Positions 29,337-38,599 of a stretch of 64,000 bases of DNA are shown here, piece by piece. The first letter of the stretch is position 1, and the number at the start of each line of letters is the position of its first letter. A program made the translations under genes and the position numbers. The stretch comes from Phaeodactylum tricornutum CCAP 1055/1. Taxonomy: Eukaryota; Bacillariophyta; Bacillariophyceae; Surirellales; Neidiaceae. The DNA is taken from assembly GCF_000150955.2 (NCBI RefSeq), contig NC_011674.1, forward strand, positions 186,001-250,000, written 5' to 3'. A model generated the notes under the pieces. The model had not been told where the DNA came from. It did no database searches and was given only the letters and a program-made list of their open reading frames with translations.

Positions 29337-31067
29337 TCAACACGCCGCCACGTTCTCGTCGACCGGTGGTAGGTCAATGGCCTCGTTCGGAAAATCTTGT
29401 TGGTCGTCGTAGTCGTCATCCTCTACGTCTGTTGATAGTACAACTCGATCGTGGGTCAAATCCCCATCGTCTAGGGACCGGACGGGGCCACGGAATGATT
29501 TCCGAAGCTCACGGAGTATGGCTAGATCATCTTGGGTCTGACGTGGGATACTACTATCCTTGTTCGACACCAAAGGCAAGTCCCGTTCCCACAAACCACA
29601 ATGCAGAACGACGTCTTTCGCGGACAGGCGGATTCCATATCCGTGCCGGAGACTCTTGGACCATCCCCCGGCGTAGACGGTACCGTCCGCGTACACCATA
29701 CGTCCGTAGCCGTGTCGTTGTCCCAAGCGGTAGTTGCCCGTGTAGGACTGTCCGGACGACCAGGTTTGGCGTCCGTGTCCGTGTTTGCGTCCGTGGTCCC
29801 ATTGACCCACGAACTTGGTCCCGGCCGTGGCGTCCAGGTAACAGCCCGATCCATGGTACACCCCGTCTCGGAATTGTCCGGTGTAGTTCGATCCGTTCGT
29901 CCAGGACAACTTCCCCCGTCCGTCCACGACGTTGTGTCGCCATTCGCCGTCGTACGTTTTGGTGGGCCAACTTTGAATGCCGTAGCCGTCCCGGGATCCA
30001 TCCCGGAACTGTCCCCGATACTGCGATACGCCGTCGGCTTCGGTGAGGGTCCCGAATCCGTGTTCCACGCCGTTGACGTACTGTCCGGCGTAGACGCGTC
30101 CGTCGAACCAGCTTTGTATGCCGCGTCCGTGTTTCTTCCCCTGGTGGCAGTCTCCGTCGTAGGCGGTTCCGTCGGGCCACTGGAAGAGTACCCGTCCGTG
30201 TAAATGTCCATCTTTCCAGGGTCCGGTGACGGTGCGTCCGTCGGGCCAGGAGTGCGTGCCCCGGCCGTCCCGACTGTCGCGTCGCCAGGCCCCACGGTAC
30301 CGCTGTCCGGTGGGCCAGACGTTGTCGCCGTGTCCGTGGCGACGGCCTTGACAAAGTTCACCCGTGAAGACTTGTCCGTTGGTGTAGGTGAGCGTGCCTT
30401 GTCCGTGGGGTTTTCCGGAGCAGTACGCACCCGTCCAGGAATGGAGTGGAGCAGCTTTGGAGTCCGGCAAGGACGGTTGGAGTAACGATGAGGACGCGAG
30501 AACGGGTGGAGGCGGAGTCGGGGTTTTGTTTTTGGTAGTCCAAGCTGCGGATGGAGCCGTCGTCGGAGAATGTGGTGGACTCGGCGAAACAACAATATTC
30601 TTGTCCTGTGAGTATTCGAAAAGACGTTGTTCCAGCTTGACACGCTGCTGACAAAGCGCGAGACGCTTTTGTTGCAAATGTTTCCAACGGGGAATCGGGG
30701 TGGTCATGGACGGATGCGGCAGCAGTGGAGACGGCGGGGTCTTGCTCGTCGCGACGGAAATGGGAGAACTGCGATGCTTCCAGTGTTGCGTTGGCGACGA
30801 CGATGAAGACGATGCTGTCGTGGAGGACGCGGACGAGGACGCCGCTTGTTCCAAAGGAGCTGGTTTGGAATCAGCCGTCTTCACTTTGCCTTCGTTGGCC
30901 TCGGTGAGAATGCGACTGCGACTGTTGCTGTTACTCTTCCTGTAACTAATACTACTATTCCCACCACTACCACTGCTAGTACTTCTGATGACGGTAGTGG
31001 GGGCAGCCGTAGCAAGCATGGCACTGGTATGTTCGACTGTAGTTGGACTGCGATTCGAAGGAGGCAT
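29337..31067 (-). CDS. MORN-repeat protein
   Basis: This 576-residue protein has about twelve consecutive MORN repeats between ~220 and ~500. Each is about 23 residues with the pattern Y-x-G-x-[WF]-x-x-G-x-x-H-G-x-G (for example GKPHGQGTLTYTNGQ, GRKHGHGRQTWSSGQ, GQRHGYGRMVYADGT). The first ~200 residues are Ser/Thr/Pro-rich and probably disordered, with one basic helix (QQKRLALCQQRVKLEQRLF). The C-terminal ~75 residues are acidic. MORN arrays bind lipids or form scaffolds at membranes and the cytoskeleton; no kinase or other catalytic domain is attached. The frame opens at GTG 31172; the first ATG is 31067. The strong codon periodicity of the repeats makes long shadow frames on both strands. 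Confidence 0.85.
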   Translation of the reverse strand: MPPSNRSPTTVEHTSAMLATAAPTTVIRSTSSGSGGNSSISYRKSNSNSRSRILTEANEGKVKTADSKPAPLEQAASSSASSTTASSSSSSPTQHWKHRSSPISVATSKTPPSPLLPHPSMTTPIPRWKHLQQKRLALCQQRVKLEQRLFEYSQDKNIVVSPSPPHSPTTAPSAAWTTKNKTPTPPPPVLASSSLLQPSLPDSKAAPLHSWTGAYCSGKPHGQGTLTYTNGQVFTGELCQGRRHGHGDNVWPTGQRYRGAWRRDSRDGRGTHSWPDGRTVTGPWKDGHLHGRVLFQWPDGTAYDGDCHQGKKHGRGIQSWFDGRVYAGQYVNGVEHGFGTLTEADGVSQYRGQFRDGSRDGYGIQSWPTKTYDGEWRHNVVDGRGKLSWTNGSNYTGQFRDGVYHGSGCYLDATAGTKFVGQWDHGRKHGHGRQTWSSGQSYTGNYRLGQRHGYGRMVYADGTVYAGGWSKSLRHGYGIRLSAKDVVLHCGLWERDLPLVSNKDSSIPRQTQDDLAILRELRKSFRGPVRSLDDGDLTHDRVVLSTDVEDDDYDDQQDFPNEAIDLPPVDENVAAC

Positions 31068-32744
31068 GGAACAGTGCAATGGCGGAAAAGCGTCTTTTTG
31101 TGCGGACTCGACAAGCACTGCTCGCGTCCCCCAACGTGACAACACTCTGGGAATCCCAAAGACACACAACACCCGAGTCCAGGAAAAGCGAGAAGCACCG
31201 GCGTGAAAGGACTATGAAAGGGTGCGTCGGTATATGTGAATATCTGTGTGTGTATGAGGGTATGTGTGGGGTACACGCGGTTGAGTACGTATTGCACAAC
31301 GTCCACGGCAGTGGCTTTCTAGGATGAATGTGAAAGGGATGTGTGTGTGTGTGTGTGTGTGATTTTTGGTCGCGGTGTACACGCCTCTATTATAGCTAGC
31401 ACAAGGAGTAGTAGGCAGAAAATACCCGATCGTTCGATCGGCGCGTGTGTCTCGGTCGAGTTGACTGTAGTAAGCGGAGGCGGCATGGCGTGCCTGTCAG
31501 GGGCACGAATCGAAAATTAATCTCTCGCATGGACAATACCCCCCTCCCCCCGCGCGAATACCAACGACCTATCCAACGGTCTCTGGGTTCGTCAGCCAGT
31601 GCCGACGGTTGTGCCCGCGTCACGTTTACTTAGATACAAGCGAGTCATTCGGGCTGGCTGGCGTTTTTGCGACACTCCGACGATAGTAGGTTCACCTCTA
31701 CGAGCGACCTGGGCTCCTAGTGGATGGGACGTGGAATGTGCAATAACGGTCGGGTCTGGTCTGGTGCGGTCGTGGACAACCGCAACGGCCGACGAAAATA
31801 TAGTCGGACGTGGCTGGCGTGAACCATAGATCGGGTAGGGTTCATGGGTATTTTGCCGTCTTTTGCTGTGTATTTGTATAGGTACCACCGTAGTCTGGAT
31901 GGCTTTTTCACCGTCCACGGCGGCGGTTGTGGTCGGTCCCATCGGGCTTGTCGGGACAAAAGTGTCCCCAATGCGTTATCACCGGACTTGCCGTAACACA
32001 GGTCCGGAAAGGCGCCTTTTTTTTTCTGCCGGACGGGCCTGGCGGTGAACCCGCCTCGTGAGCGGACGCATTAGGGGTTTGTGCCGACCCTCTAATGTAG
32101 GGTCCCGTCCTACAAATAACCTACTACTGGAGGAAGCGGCTATCGGTGGCGGCAGCGAGCCCGTATATATCTTTAGTTGTGTGCTTGGTGTTGTCTCGAA
32201 CCAGGTCCTCCGGGAACAGCGGCGAAAAGCCCCTCCCGTTCACGTATACTCGAGTCGACACACGGACTGAGCTGTTCGTGTTAGTATTCTTACAAGTAGT
32301 CCGCTTTCCTAGAGTGGGTCCTTGATTTTGCCAAAAGTAAGTCTAGGAATTTTTCAAAGAGGTCGGATAATCATAAATAGAATGAACAGATAGATGTCTC
32401 GGGTTTGTCGGTTGCGTGGCGGGTTGGGAACCCCTTTTTCCATTTTCGCAGCATGGGCACTTGGATGGATAGCAGAACGGGATGTTGTACCGTCGTTTCG
32501 TGTCCGTAATGTGAAGGAGAAAAGTCATTGCAACGAGCGGATCCAATAGTAGCTGACAGCACGTGTCTCTATGCTTCCGAACGTCCTTGTTTTTAAAGGC
32601 AGTACAGAGCGTGCGGGCAGCTCATTTTTTCTTCGCATTCTCATCCATAAAAGTTGACCCCGGTATGCGTGCAACTTGAGAAGTATTCCACGGCCACCTG
32701 ATTCTCTACAACACGACGACCATCAACACCCATAACAATCCACC
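31068..32744. other. Long intergenic region
   Basis: This 1.7-kb region between divergent genes has no gene I can support. A (GT)n tract lies at about 31340-31361. The short frames at 31.4-32.0 kb are Arg/Thr/Pro-rich on both strands, as expected of unselected GC-rich DNA. Confidence 0.4.
31340..31361 (+). repeat. (GT)n microsatellite
   Basis: An uninterrupted GT dinucleotide run of about eleven copies lies upstream of the MORN gene. Confidence 0.8.
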
Positions 32745-32987
32745 ATGGTCGGCTTCCAGGAAACAACCAAGAAAAAGCGTTTTTCCTGCGGTTGCAATCC
32801 GGCGACCTGGAGCGCGGGCAGTGTCGGGATGGTGCGCAACTATAGTTTGGCGTTGGCCAGCATCATGGTCTTGGCCATCTCGTGGACGTCTATGCAAGAG
32901 TCGTGGCAGCTGCGATCTTCCTTGGATCCACCATCATTGCTGCCATTGTCGGCAGACCGAGTGCTGACGTGCCTTCCAGGATACTAA
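32745..32987 (+). CDS. Possible leader exon/anchor of the TylF gene
   Basis: An 80-codon frame from ATG 32745 has a Cys-containing basic start and one hydrophobic stretch (LALASIMVLAISW), then ends in TAA (32985-32987). It is in the same frame as the methyltransferase ORF starting 18 bases later. If a 42-nt intron, GTGCTG to CCAAG at 32961-33002, is removed, the two join in phase and the enzyme gains an N-terminal membrane anchor. That intron is unusually short but contains TACTAAAAC, close to a branch-point consensus. Otherwise this is an upstream ORF. Undecided. Confidence 0.4.
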   Translation: MVGFQETTKKKRFSCGCNPATWSAGSVGMVRNYSLALASIMVLAISWTSMQESWQLRSSLDPPSLLPLSADRVLTCLPGY

Positions 32988-33005
32988 AACCGGATCCCCA
33001 AGCCC

Positions 33006-33824
33006 ATGCCAATTGAAGACAAACGCACGTGCCTCCTCGATCATCCTGCGTCGGAGTACCTCCAGACCTTGACCAAGGTCATGGTGGGGACCCCCCTCGG
33101 CGGATCGTACCATAACAATCACCGACAAATTGGCCAAACTCCGTTTCCGTTCGAAGAAAGATTGCGTGCCGTTGGAGAGGACTGGCCTCCATTTGGTTAT
33201 ACGATGATTGGTAAGGCACGCATGCAAAATTTCCGGAACGCCATTGAAGAAGTCAATCAAAACGGTATTCCCGGCGCGATCGTGGAGCTGGGGGTTTGGC
33301 GCGGCGGCGCCATGATCATGGCATCGGCCCTGGGAAAAGAATCGGGACGTATCCGGGACTTGTATTTATTCGATACCTTTGCGCCGATTGGTACGTACGG
33401 CAGTAAGGAGTTGACTCAATACTTGGCAGTACCCGAAGACGAAGTCCGCGAGTCGTTTCGTTATTTTGATCTGGACGGGCCGTTTGTGCACCTTGAAAAG
33501 GGCTTGTTCAAAGACACTTTACCAGCGTGGAAAGAAAAAGATATTCAAATTTTTGTTCTGCGTATCGACGGTAACTTCTACGATTCATACCAGGATGCCA
33601 TGTATTACTTGTACGAAAAGGTGCCAGTTGGAGGTCTCGTTATCTTTGACGACGTACTGACACACAAAAATGTGATGCGGTTCTGGCAGGATTTTAAGAA
33701 TGAGCAGAAGCTACCCGAAGATTTGAACCATATCGACAATGATGCAACCTGGTTTCGCAAAGAGAAAGCCACGAAGATTGAATGGAAGCACTTTCGATCT
33801 CCACAGGACGCCAATAAAGTGTAG
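33006..33824 (+). CDS. TylF/macrocin O-methyltransferase family protein
   Basis: This 272-residue SAM-dependent methyltransferase is of the TylF type, named for macrocin O-methyltransferase of tylosin synthesis in Streptomyces. Matches are the SAM loop AIVELGVWRGGAMIMASA (~95), the metal/acid motif LYLFDTF (~118), the strand QIFVLRIDGNFYDSYQDAM (~181) and VGGLVIFDDV (~209). Family members methylate sugar hydroxyls, and some algal proteins of this type may act on glycans or natural products; the substrate here is unknown. It starts at ATG 33006, but a same-frame upstream segment (32745-32987) may be spliced on and would anchor it to a membrane. A bacterial origin is possible, as the family is mostly bacterial. 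Confidence 0.8.
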   Translation: MPIEDKRTCLLDHPASEYLQTLTKVMVGTPLGGSYHNNHRQIGQTPFPFEERLRAVGEDWPPFGYTMIGKARMQNFRNAIEEVNQNGIPGAIVELGVWRGGAMIMASALGKESGRIRDLYLFDTFAPIGTYGSKELTQYLAVPEDEVRESFRYFDLDGPFVHLEKGLFKDTLPAWKEKDIQIFVLRIDGNFYDSYQDAMYYLYEKVPVGGLVIFDDVLTHKNVMRFWQDFKNEQKLPEDLNHIDNDATWFRKEKATKIEWKHFRSPQDANKV

Positions 33825-34189
33825 CGTCCGTACGGCTTGTGTGCACAAGTGTTGCTCTAGAGTAGTAACGGTACAAAAGGCAAAAGGAAAGCAAGACTAC
33901 TGTTCTTTTAGGGATTAACGTAGTCTTTTAGGGATCAACGTAGCAGCTTTTCAAACATTGCAGCCCTCCCTATGTCCGAAAATTAGGGTTAATGATCAAT
34001 TCGCGAGGCTCATTTCCGAGACATGGCTGGACAACTAGCTAGAGAAAGGCCTCATCGTCGTAGACCTGTGACCTTGGGAGATGAAATGATAAGAATCCCC
34101 CTCTCTTTAGAGCGAGCTTAACCTGGTCGTCTGAAGGAATTGCAGTATTCTATTAGCACAAGTGCACTCGCAGACTCAACATCATCGAA
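33825..34189. other. Intergenic region with a short tandem repeat
   Basis: This 365-base spacer contains two head-to-tail copies of a ~19-base unit (CTTTTAGGGATYAACGTAG) at 33905-33942. No gene. Confidence 0.5.
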
Positions 34190-34570
34190 ATGGACGACGC
34201 CAAGTCGACGGACGACGACGAGTCCGCGTGGACGGCGTTCGACATACTCCAGACCGTAGCGCTTTTTGGGGCTACTGGTTTGGCCGAAATTGGCGGTGGT
34301 TGGCTCGTCTGGAAGGCAGTGCGGGATTCCAGCAAGCCCTGGTGGTGGGCAGTTGTCGGTAGCGCTGTCCTGATTATCTACGGATTCCTACCGACCCTTC
34401 AGACGATCGACTCCTTCGGTCGTATCTACGCTGTCTATGGAGGATTCTTTATCATTTTATCCTTCCTAGCGGGATGGCTTTTGGATGGAGATCGCCCGGA
34501 TAAGGGAGATTGGATTGGAGGCACTGTTGCGCTGGTCGGCGTGTCGCTTGTCTTGTTCTGGCCTCGATGA
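34190..34570 (+). CDS. UPF0060/YnfA-family small membrane protein
   Basis: This 126-residue protein has four membrane helices and the YnfA pattern: GLAEIGGGWLVWKAVRDS, then WWWAVVGSAVLIIYGFLP, then SFGRIYAVYGGFFIILS and GDWIGGTVALVGVSLVLF. The family is small and mostly bacterial, related in fold to EmrE-type transporters; E. coli YnfA is linked to drug efflux. The conserved Glu in AEIGG in helix 1 is present. The N terminus is a 15-residue acidic tail (DDAKSTDDDESAW) with no obvious targeting peptide. It starts at ATG 34190. A bacterial origin is plausible; it is a single exon. Confidence 0.85.
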   Translation: MDDAKSTDDDESAWTAFDILQTVALFGATGLAEIGGGWLVWKAVRDSSKPWWWAVVGSAVLIIYGFLPTLQTIDSFGRIYAVYGGFFIILSFLAGWLLDGDRPDKGDWIGGTVALVGVSLVLFWPR

Positions 34571-34881
34571 TATAAAAAATAGGCGACTCTCACTTGCCTT
34601 CCTATGGCATCACCTGGCCGGTAGCTGGAATCACTTTTTATTTCCAGTAGCGGCTCCGTTCTTTGAATCGCCTGGAACAAAGCAGCCGCTACAAAGAGGC
34701 CGTCTTAACCATGTCAGGAACCTCCATTGGCCCGCAGATCGATCTTCCGCTCCAGACGGGAGCATCGAGTCAACCCATCATGTATATACCGTACAAGCGT
34801 GCCACAATTGACTTTCAAGTAATACGTATACTATATCCAAAATTATAGAAAAAACCGTTGCAAATCAGCGCAAAGTACTCT
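34571..34881. other. Convergent 3' intergenic region
   Basis: This 311-base spacer lies between the YnfA-type gene (plus) and HSF copy A (minus). The HSF 3' flank is only loosely similar to that of copy B for about 30 bases. Nothing else seen. Confidence 0.4.
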
Positions 34882-36017
34882 TCAAAGCTCCACCATCGGT
34901 CGGGAATTCAAAGGTGAAATGGTGTGGGCCTCTCCCCAACGCTCAACCGGAATATCCGTTGGAACTCCGAATCGAGAAAGGTACGCCCCGAGCACCGCAG
35001 AGGCCAAAGGGACGCTCTTCGGATCCGTAGGACTCCGACCTGCTGCCAGCAAACGACGCTGCGCCTCTTCGGCTGCACTCTTGGCCAGAGAAGTCATGGC
35101 CTCCGCTTGCTGCTGCACCTGATCCGGGTGAGCAATGCTCGCAACCATGCGGTCCACAAAAAGCGCCTGCATATCGTACGGCATGCTGGACAAGGCCGAG
35201 TGCAGCTTTTTCACAAGATGCGAGTCGACACTTGATGCTGATCCAGCAGCCTCTCCATGGTAATGGTTTCCTACACTATGGAAGGAGGCCATGTGCGGAC
35301 TTGTGGATTCAAGCAGGTTGACTTGATCGTTCGCGTCCAGCGCGAAAATCGTTGCCAGTAACTCGTCGTCCTTCATGTTAATAGCATTGACGTCCGCCGC
35401 CACACCTTTCTGAACGGAACCAGGCCCAAACCCATCAAGGTCAGGGTCCATAGCGAGCTCGTCCAAGAAGGCAGCCTCGTAAGCCGCAGCTGCTGACGAA
35501 GTCGCTGTATCCGGCTGGCCATTGAAGGCTGAAGATACATACTCAGGCTCATCGTGTAAAAGCTTCTGCTTCTTGCAGGCCGACTCCATCTCGTTTAGTT
35601 GCTGTGTCTTCACGAGACTGCTAACAACGTTGGTGAGCTTCTCCATATCGCGGGACATGTTGCTGAGACGGCTCCTTAACGTAGAGACTTCGCACTTGAG
35701 GGAATCAACTTCCTGCTTATCGACCGACTCCTGCTGGTTGGATTTCCGGATCTCAACAAGCAGGTCGGGGCGGCCCCGTTGGAAAAACTCGTGACGGAAC
35801 TTCCAGTACCTGGACTCCTCACTACTCTCCACGTCTTTCAAACGAAGCGGATCCGACTTGATCTTGCGAAAGCCATAGAAGTTAAGCTGGCGGACAAAGG
35901 ACGAGAAGTTGTTGTGCTTGAAGAACTCGGGGATGACGTCGGTGGCGAACCGTTCGGTATCTTTCACAACAAAAGTGAGTCCATCATGGCTCCTGTAAGA
36001 TACAAGTATTCGAGAGG
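34882..36017 (-). repeat. Left arm of a 1136-bp inverted repeat
   Basis: Covers the whole of exon 3 and 25 bases of the preceding intron of HSF copy A. It matches 39231-40366 in inverted orientation; by eye I found one difference (a synonymous GAA/GAG). Similarity falls off just past the stop codon and upstream within the intron. Confidence 0.85.
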
Positions 36018-36764
36018 GCGAAAAACCGAACAGAGTGAGAGGGGGAACTTAAAAGAGAAGGAACGGATTTTAAATTTGTTAGCTGGAACGGCACAATGAG
36101 ACCCTTCCCCTTCGGAAGGGACAGAAATCGAACCACCGTACGCAACAATTGCTCCATAGAATAAATTGCATCCGAGTCAGACACCCAGCCACCAATCAAA
36201 GGGTGACAGCCAGAGGAAGCGCCGAAAAAAGATACTGTCTTGCATCGCGGATGACCAACGGACACACATCCAATTTCCCAGGTTCTCCTGATCCAGCAAC
36301 CATGGACTTACCATGCAGAAACAGAAGAGTCACACGTGTCGATCATGGTGTAAGTTTTCTGCGAGAGTGAAGGAAACAGTTTCGTGAGGCTAGGAGTCTA
36401 CGCAACTTCGGCTGTTGAGGCACATGAGCAGGCGAGCCCCGGTACTATCTTCATGGTCACATATGCCACAAGCGGTCGATACCTCGCATTTTCTGAAGCA
36501 GTGAGGTTTTTAGCATAGCCTAGAGAGGCGATGTTGGACGACATGCCACATGTTGCTAGTCTCAAGTTCAAACGAGAAATCTTTTCTGCGTCGTGTCCTC
36601 AAATAGGATTCGTCAAGTTCAAATCCTCTTACCTTCAAAAACATTGGAACGGTGGACGATCCGTCGTCGACCTTGGGAGAACTCTTTCTCTTCCTTCCAT
36701 GAACAGCTGAAGTCAGCTGAGGTAAGTCGGTGGGTACAGGCGTCATGGTGAAATTTGAAAACAT
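34882..36764 (-). CDS. Heat shock factor-like transcription factor, copy A (three exons)
   Basis: Exons are 36633-36764, 36312-36358 and 34882-35992; introns of 274 and 319 nt are GT-AG. The spliced protein has 429 residues. The HSF DNA-binding domain spans all three exons: VPMFLK, then KTYTMIDTCDSSVSAW, then SHDGLTFVVKDTERFATDVI and FFKHNNFSSFVRQLNFYGFR, the recognition helix region. A coiled-coil follows (VDSLKCEVSTLRSRLSNMSR), matching the oligomerisation HR-A/B region. The C-terminal half has acidic and Ala-rich stretches of possible activation function. HSFs bind nGAAn repeats, and diatoms have greatly expanded this family. The start could be ATG 36764 or 36746. Exon 3 is almost identical to that of copy B, while exons 1 and 2 differ. 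Confidence 0.88.
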
Positions 36765-38599
36765 TGATAGAGATGATTGCTGTTATAGCAGACGTTGAGT
36801 AGAGGTTCGCTTTTTTATGATGAGCTGGTGATTTAGACAAAGAGTGTGCTGTCGATCAAACTTTTCGAAATTCTTGGTTCGGTATCAACTTGCGCTTGTG
36901 ATTTCTTACTGATGCCGTTTGCGTTCAAGAAGGGTTGTTGTTGAAGTTGTATTTGATTGGTCAAATTAGAAATTAGACCTCGTTAGTGAAGAATTTGTAC
37001 CAAGAATCCAGCGTGTGTTCAGTACCATGAATAAGACGCAGATCTATTGGAAGTACGTTTTTGTTGATCCGCGGATATTGTGATTCATGTTGGCAACACT
37101 TGACGCAATTTCTGAGTCTATCGATTTTGGCTGTGAATCCTTTCCATATCTTCTAAGTCAATTTCCATGTGAAAACTTGAATCATTTTGATCTTAGAGCT
37201 TCCAACAAGATTCTATTACATCCGTCATCCACGCGTATGTTAGTGATGAGGACGATATGATTATGCTTTGCTTATCTCATTGTGAAGAAATCTTGAGATG
37301 TACGTCATAGAAAGAAAAAGTGCAACTCTACTTATTACAAATTCAGAAAAAATGTATTTGGCTTGAAACTTCAATCAAATGGTGTTGAGATTATGGCTGT
37401 GTTTAGGAACCCCTTAATCATATAAAGTTGAAGCTTCTTTGGGATTCATTGGCTGCGAGCTCCTTGAAAACAAGGAGCAAGACAGTTGTCTTTTCGAAAG
37501 CTAATACTGACAACGATCCTCCAAAATCACTACCACGACCAAAAAAGGGAACTGGCCTGGATACAGTCTATGCATTCCATGAAAACCAGTTGATTTACTA
37601 ACAGTCAATCAATTCATGTTTGTTGTGCCTTCTGGGAGTTTACCCTATAAGGACGCTGGATTACCCTCCAAGTACAAGTCCTCATTTTCCTTGTATAAGC
37701 TAAACTCACTTCTATCTTTTGTGCGTAGATATATGTTGCGATAGATACGCGTACCCGGTATGCTGTCGATCAATTTTTTAGGAGCTAGCCAGTTGCCGGT
37801 ATCAAAATATAAATCTGCCTTACCTGACTGTCTCCTCTGCGCTGAGGTGGCGGTGGACTATGAATACGCTGTCACCCTTTTTGCTTCTGATGAACAATTC
37901 TTTCCTAGTGAACAAAATTTCGCAGACGAGAGCCGTCCTTTAAGGTTGGTAAGCGAGCTAGCACTGCACAAAATCAGCGAATTTTTAAGCAGCAGCTCCC
38001 TTAAATTTTGGTCGATGAACTGTTTTACATCAATTCGAAACGAATCAACCGTTTTTCTATATACACTTTGGATCTAAGCTGTTTCCCCCTATTCGTATAC
38101 GTCATTTTCCACCAAAATGACGTCCTCATCCTTGAGAGCGCTTCACGTCAGTTAATAGCTGTACACATAAATTTTTCTTCAAAGTATAGTGTCCAAATCG
38201 TGACACAGGCTCTGAACAGTTCACGCTTCTCAGAAAAGAAGCAAATTTCAAGGACCGCACGAGTCACATCATCCGCGGATTCATGTGATATATTTTGGTC
38301 ATCGAATTGGTCAACAGGTGGATATTGAGCGTACGCAGATTTTCAGGTTTAAATTCTTCGAAGTGGGTCTTCACTGTTATTGCAATCACCCAATACCAGT
38401 ATCGTACTTCAACAAGAAGCTTTTTCGAAATATGCGGTACCAAATCACACGTACAAGTTGTTATCGAAATAAAGAATTTCCAAAAAGTAGATGGACAGCA
38501 GCACACCTAAAGACGCCAACTCAACATGCAAAGCGAACCCTCGTTTGCGTTTTGTTCTCAAACATCTGACATCTCTCCATATTTTTCAGTAGACCTAGA
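36765..38599. other. AT-rich divergent spacer between the two HSF genes
   Basis: This 1.8-kb head-to-head spacer is AT-rich and has no recognised gene. The 60-100-codon frames at 37.7-38.5 kb on both strands overlap each other and show no motif. It presumably holds both HSF promoters. Confidence 0.45.

Noticed and set aside
29522-30643. Very long minus- and plus-strand frames overlapping the MORN gene
   Set aside because: They are shadows created by the regular codon pattern of the MORN repeats. Their composition (Arg/Thr/Pro/Gly runs) is not protein-like and the MORN frame explains the sequence.
31592-31942. A 116-codon ATG frame on the minus strand in the 31-32.7 kb spacer
   Set aside because: No motif and Thr/Arg/Pro-rich composition; equally long frames occur on the other strand.
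37760-38328. Overlapping 100-codon frames between the two HSF genes
   Set aside because: They overlap on the same strand in different frames and have no motif; the region is an AT-rich spacer.
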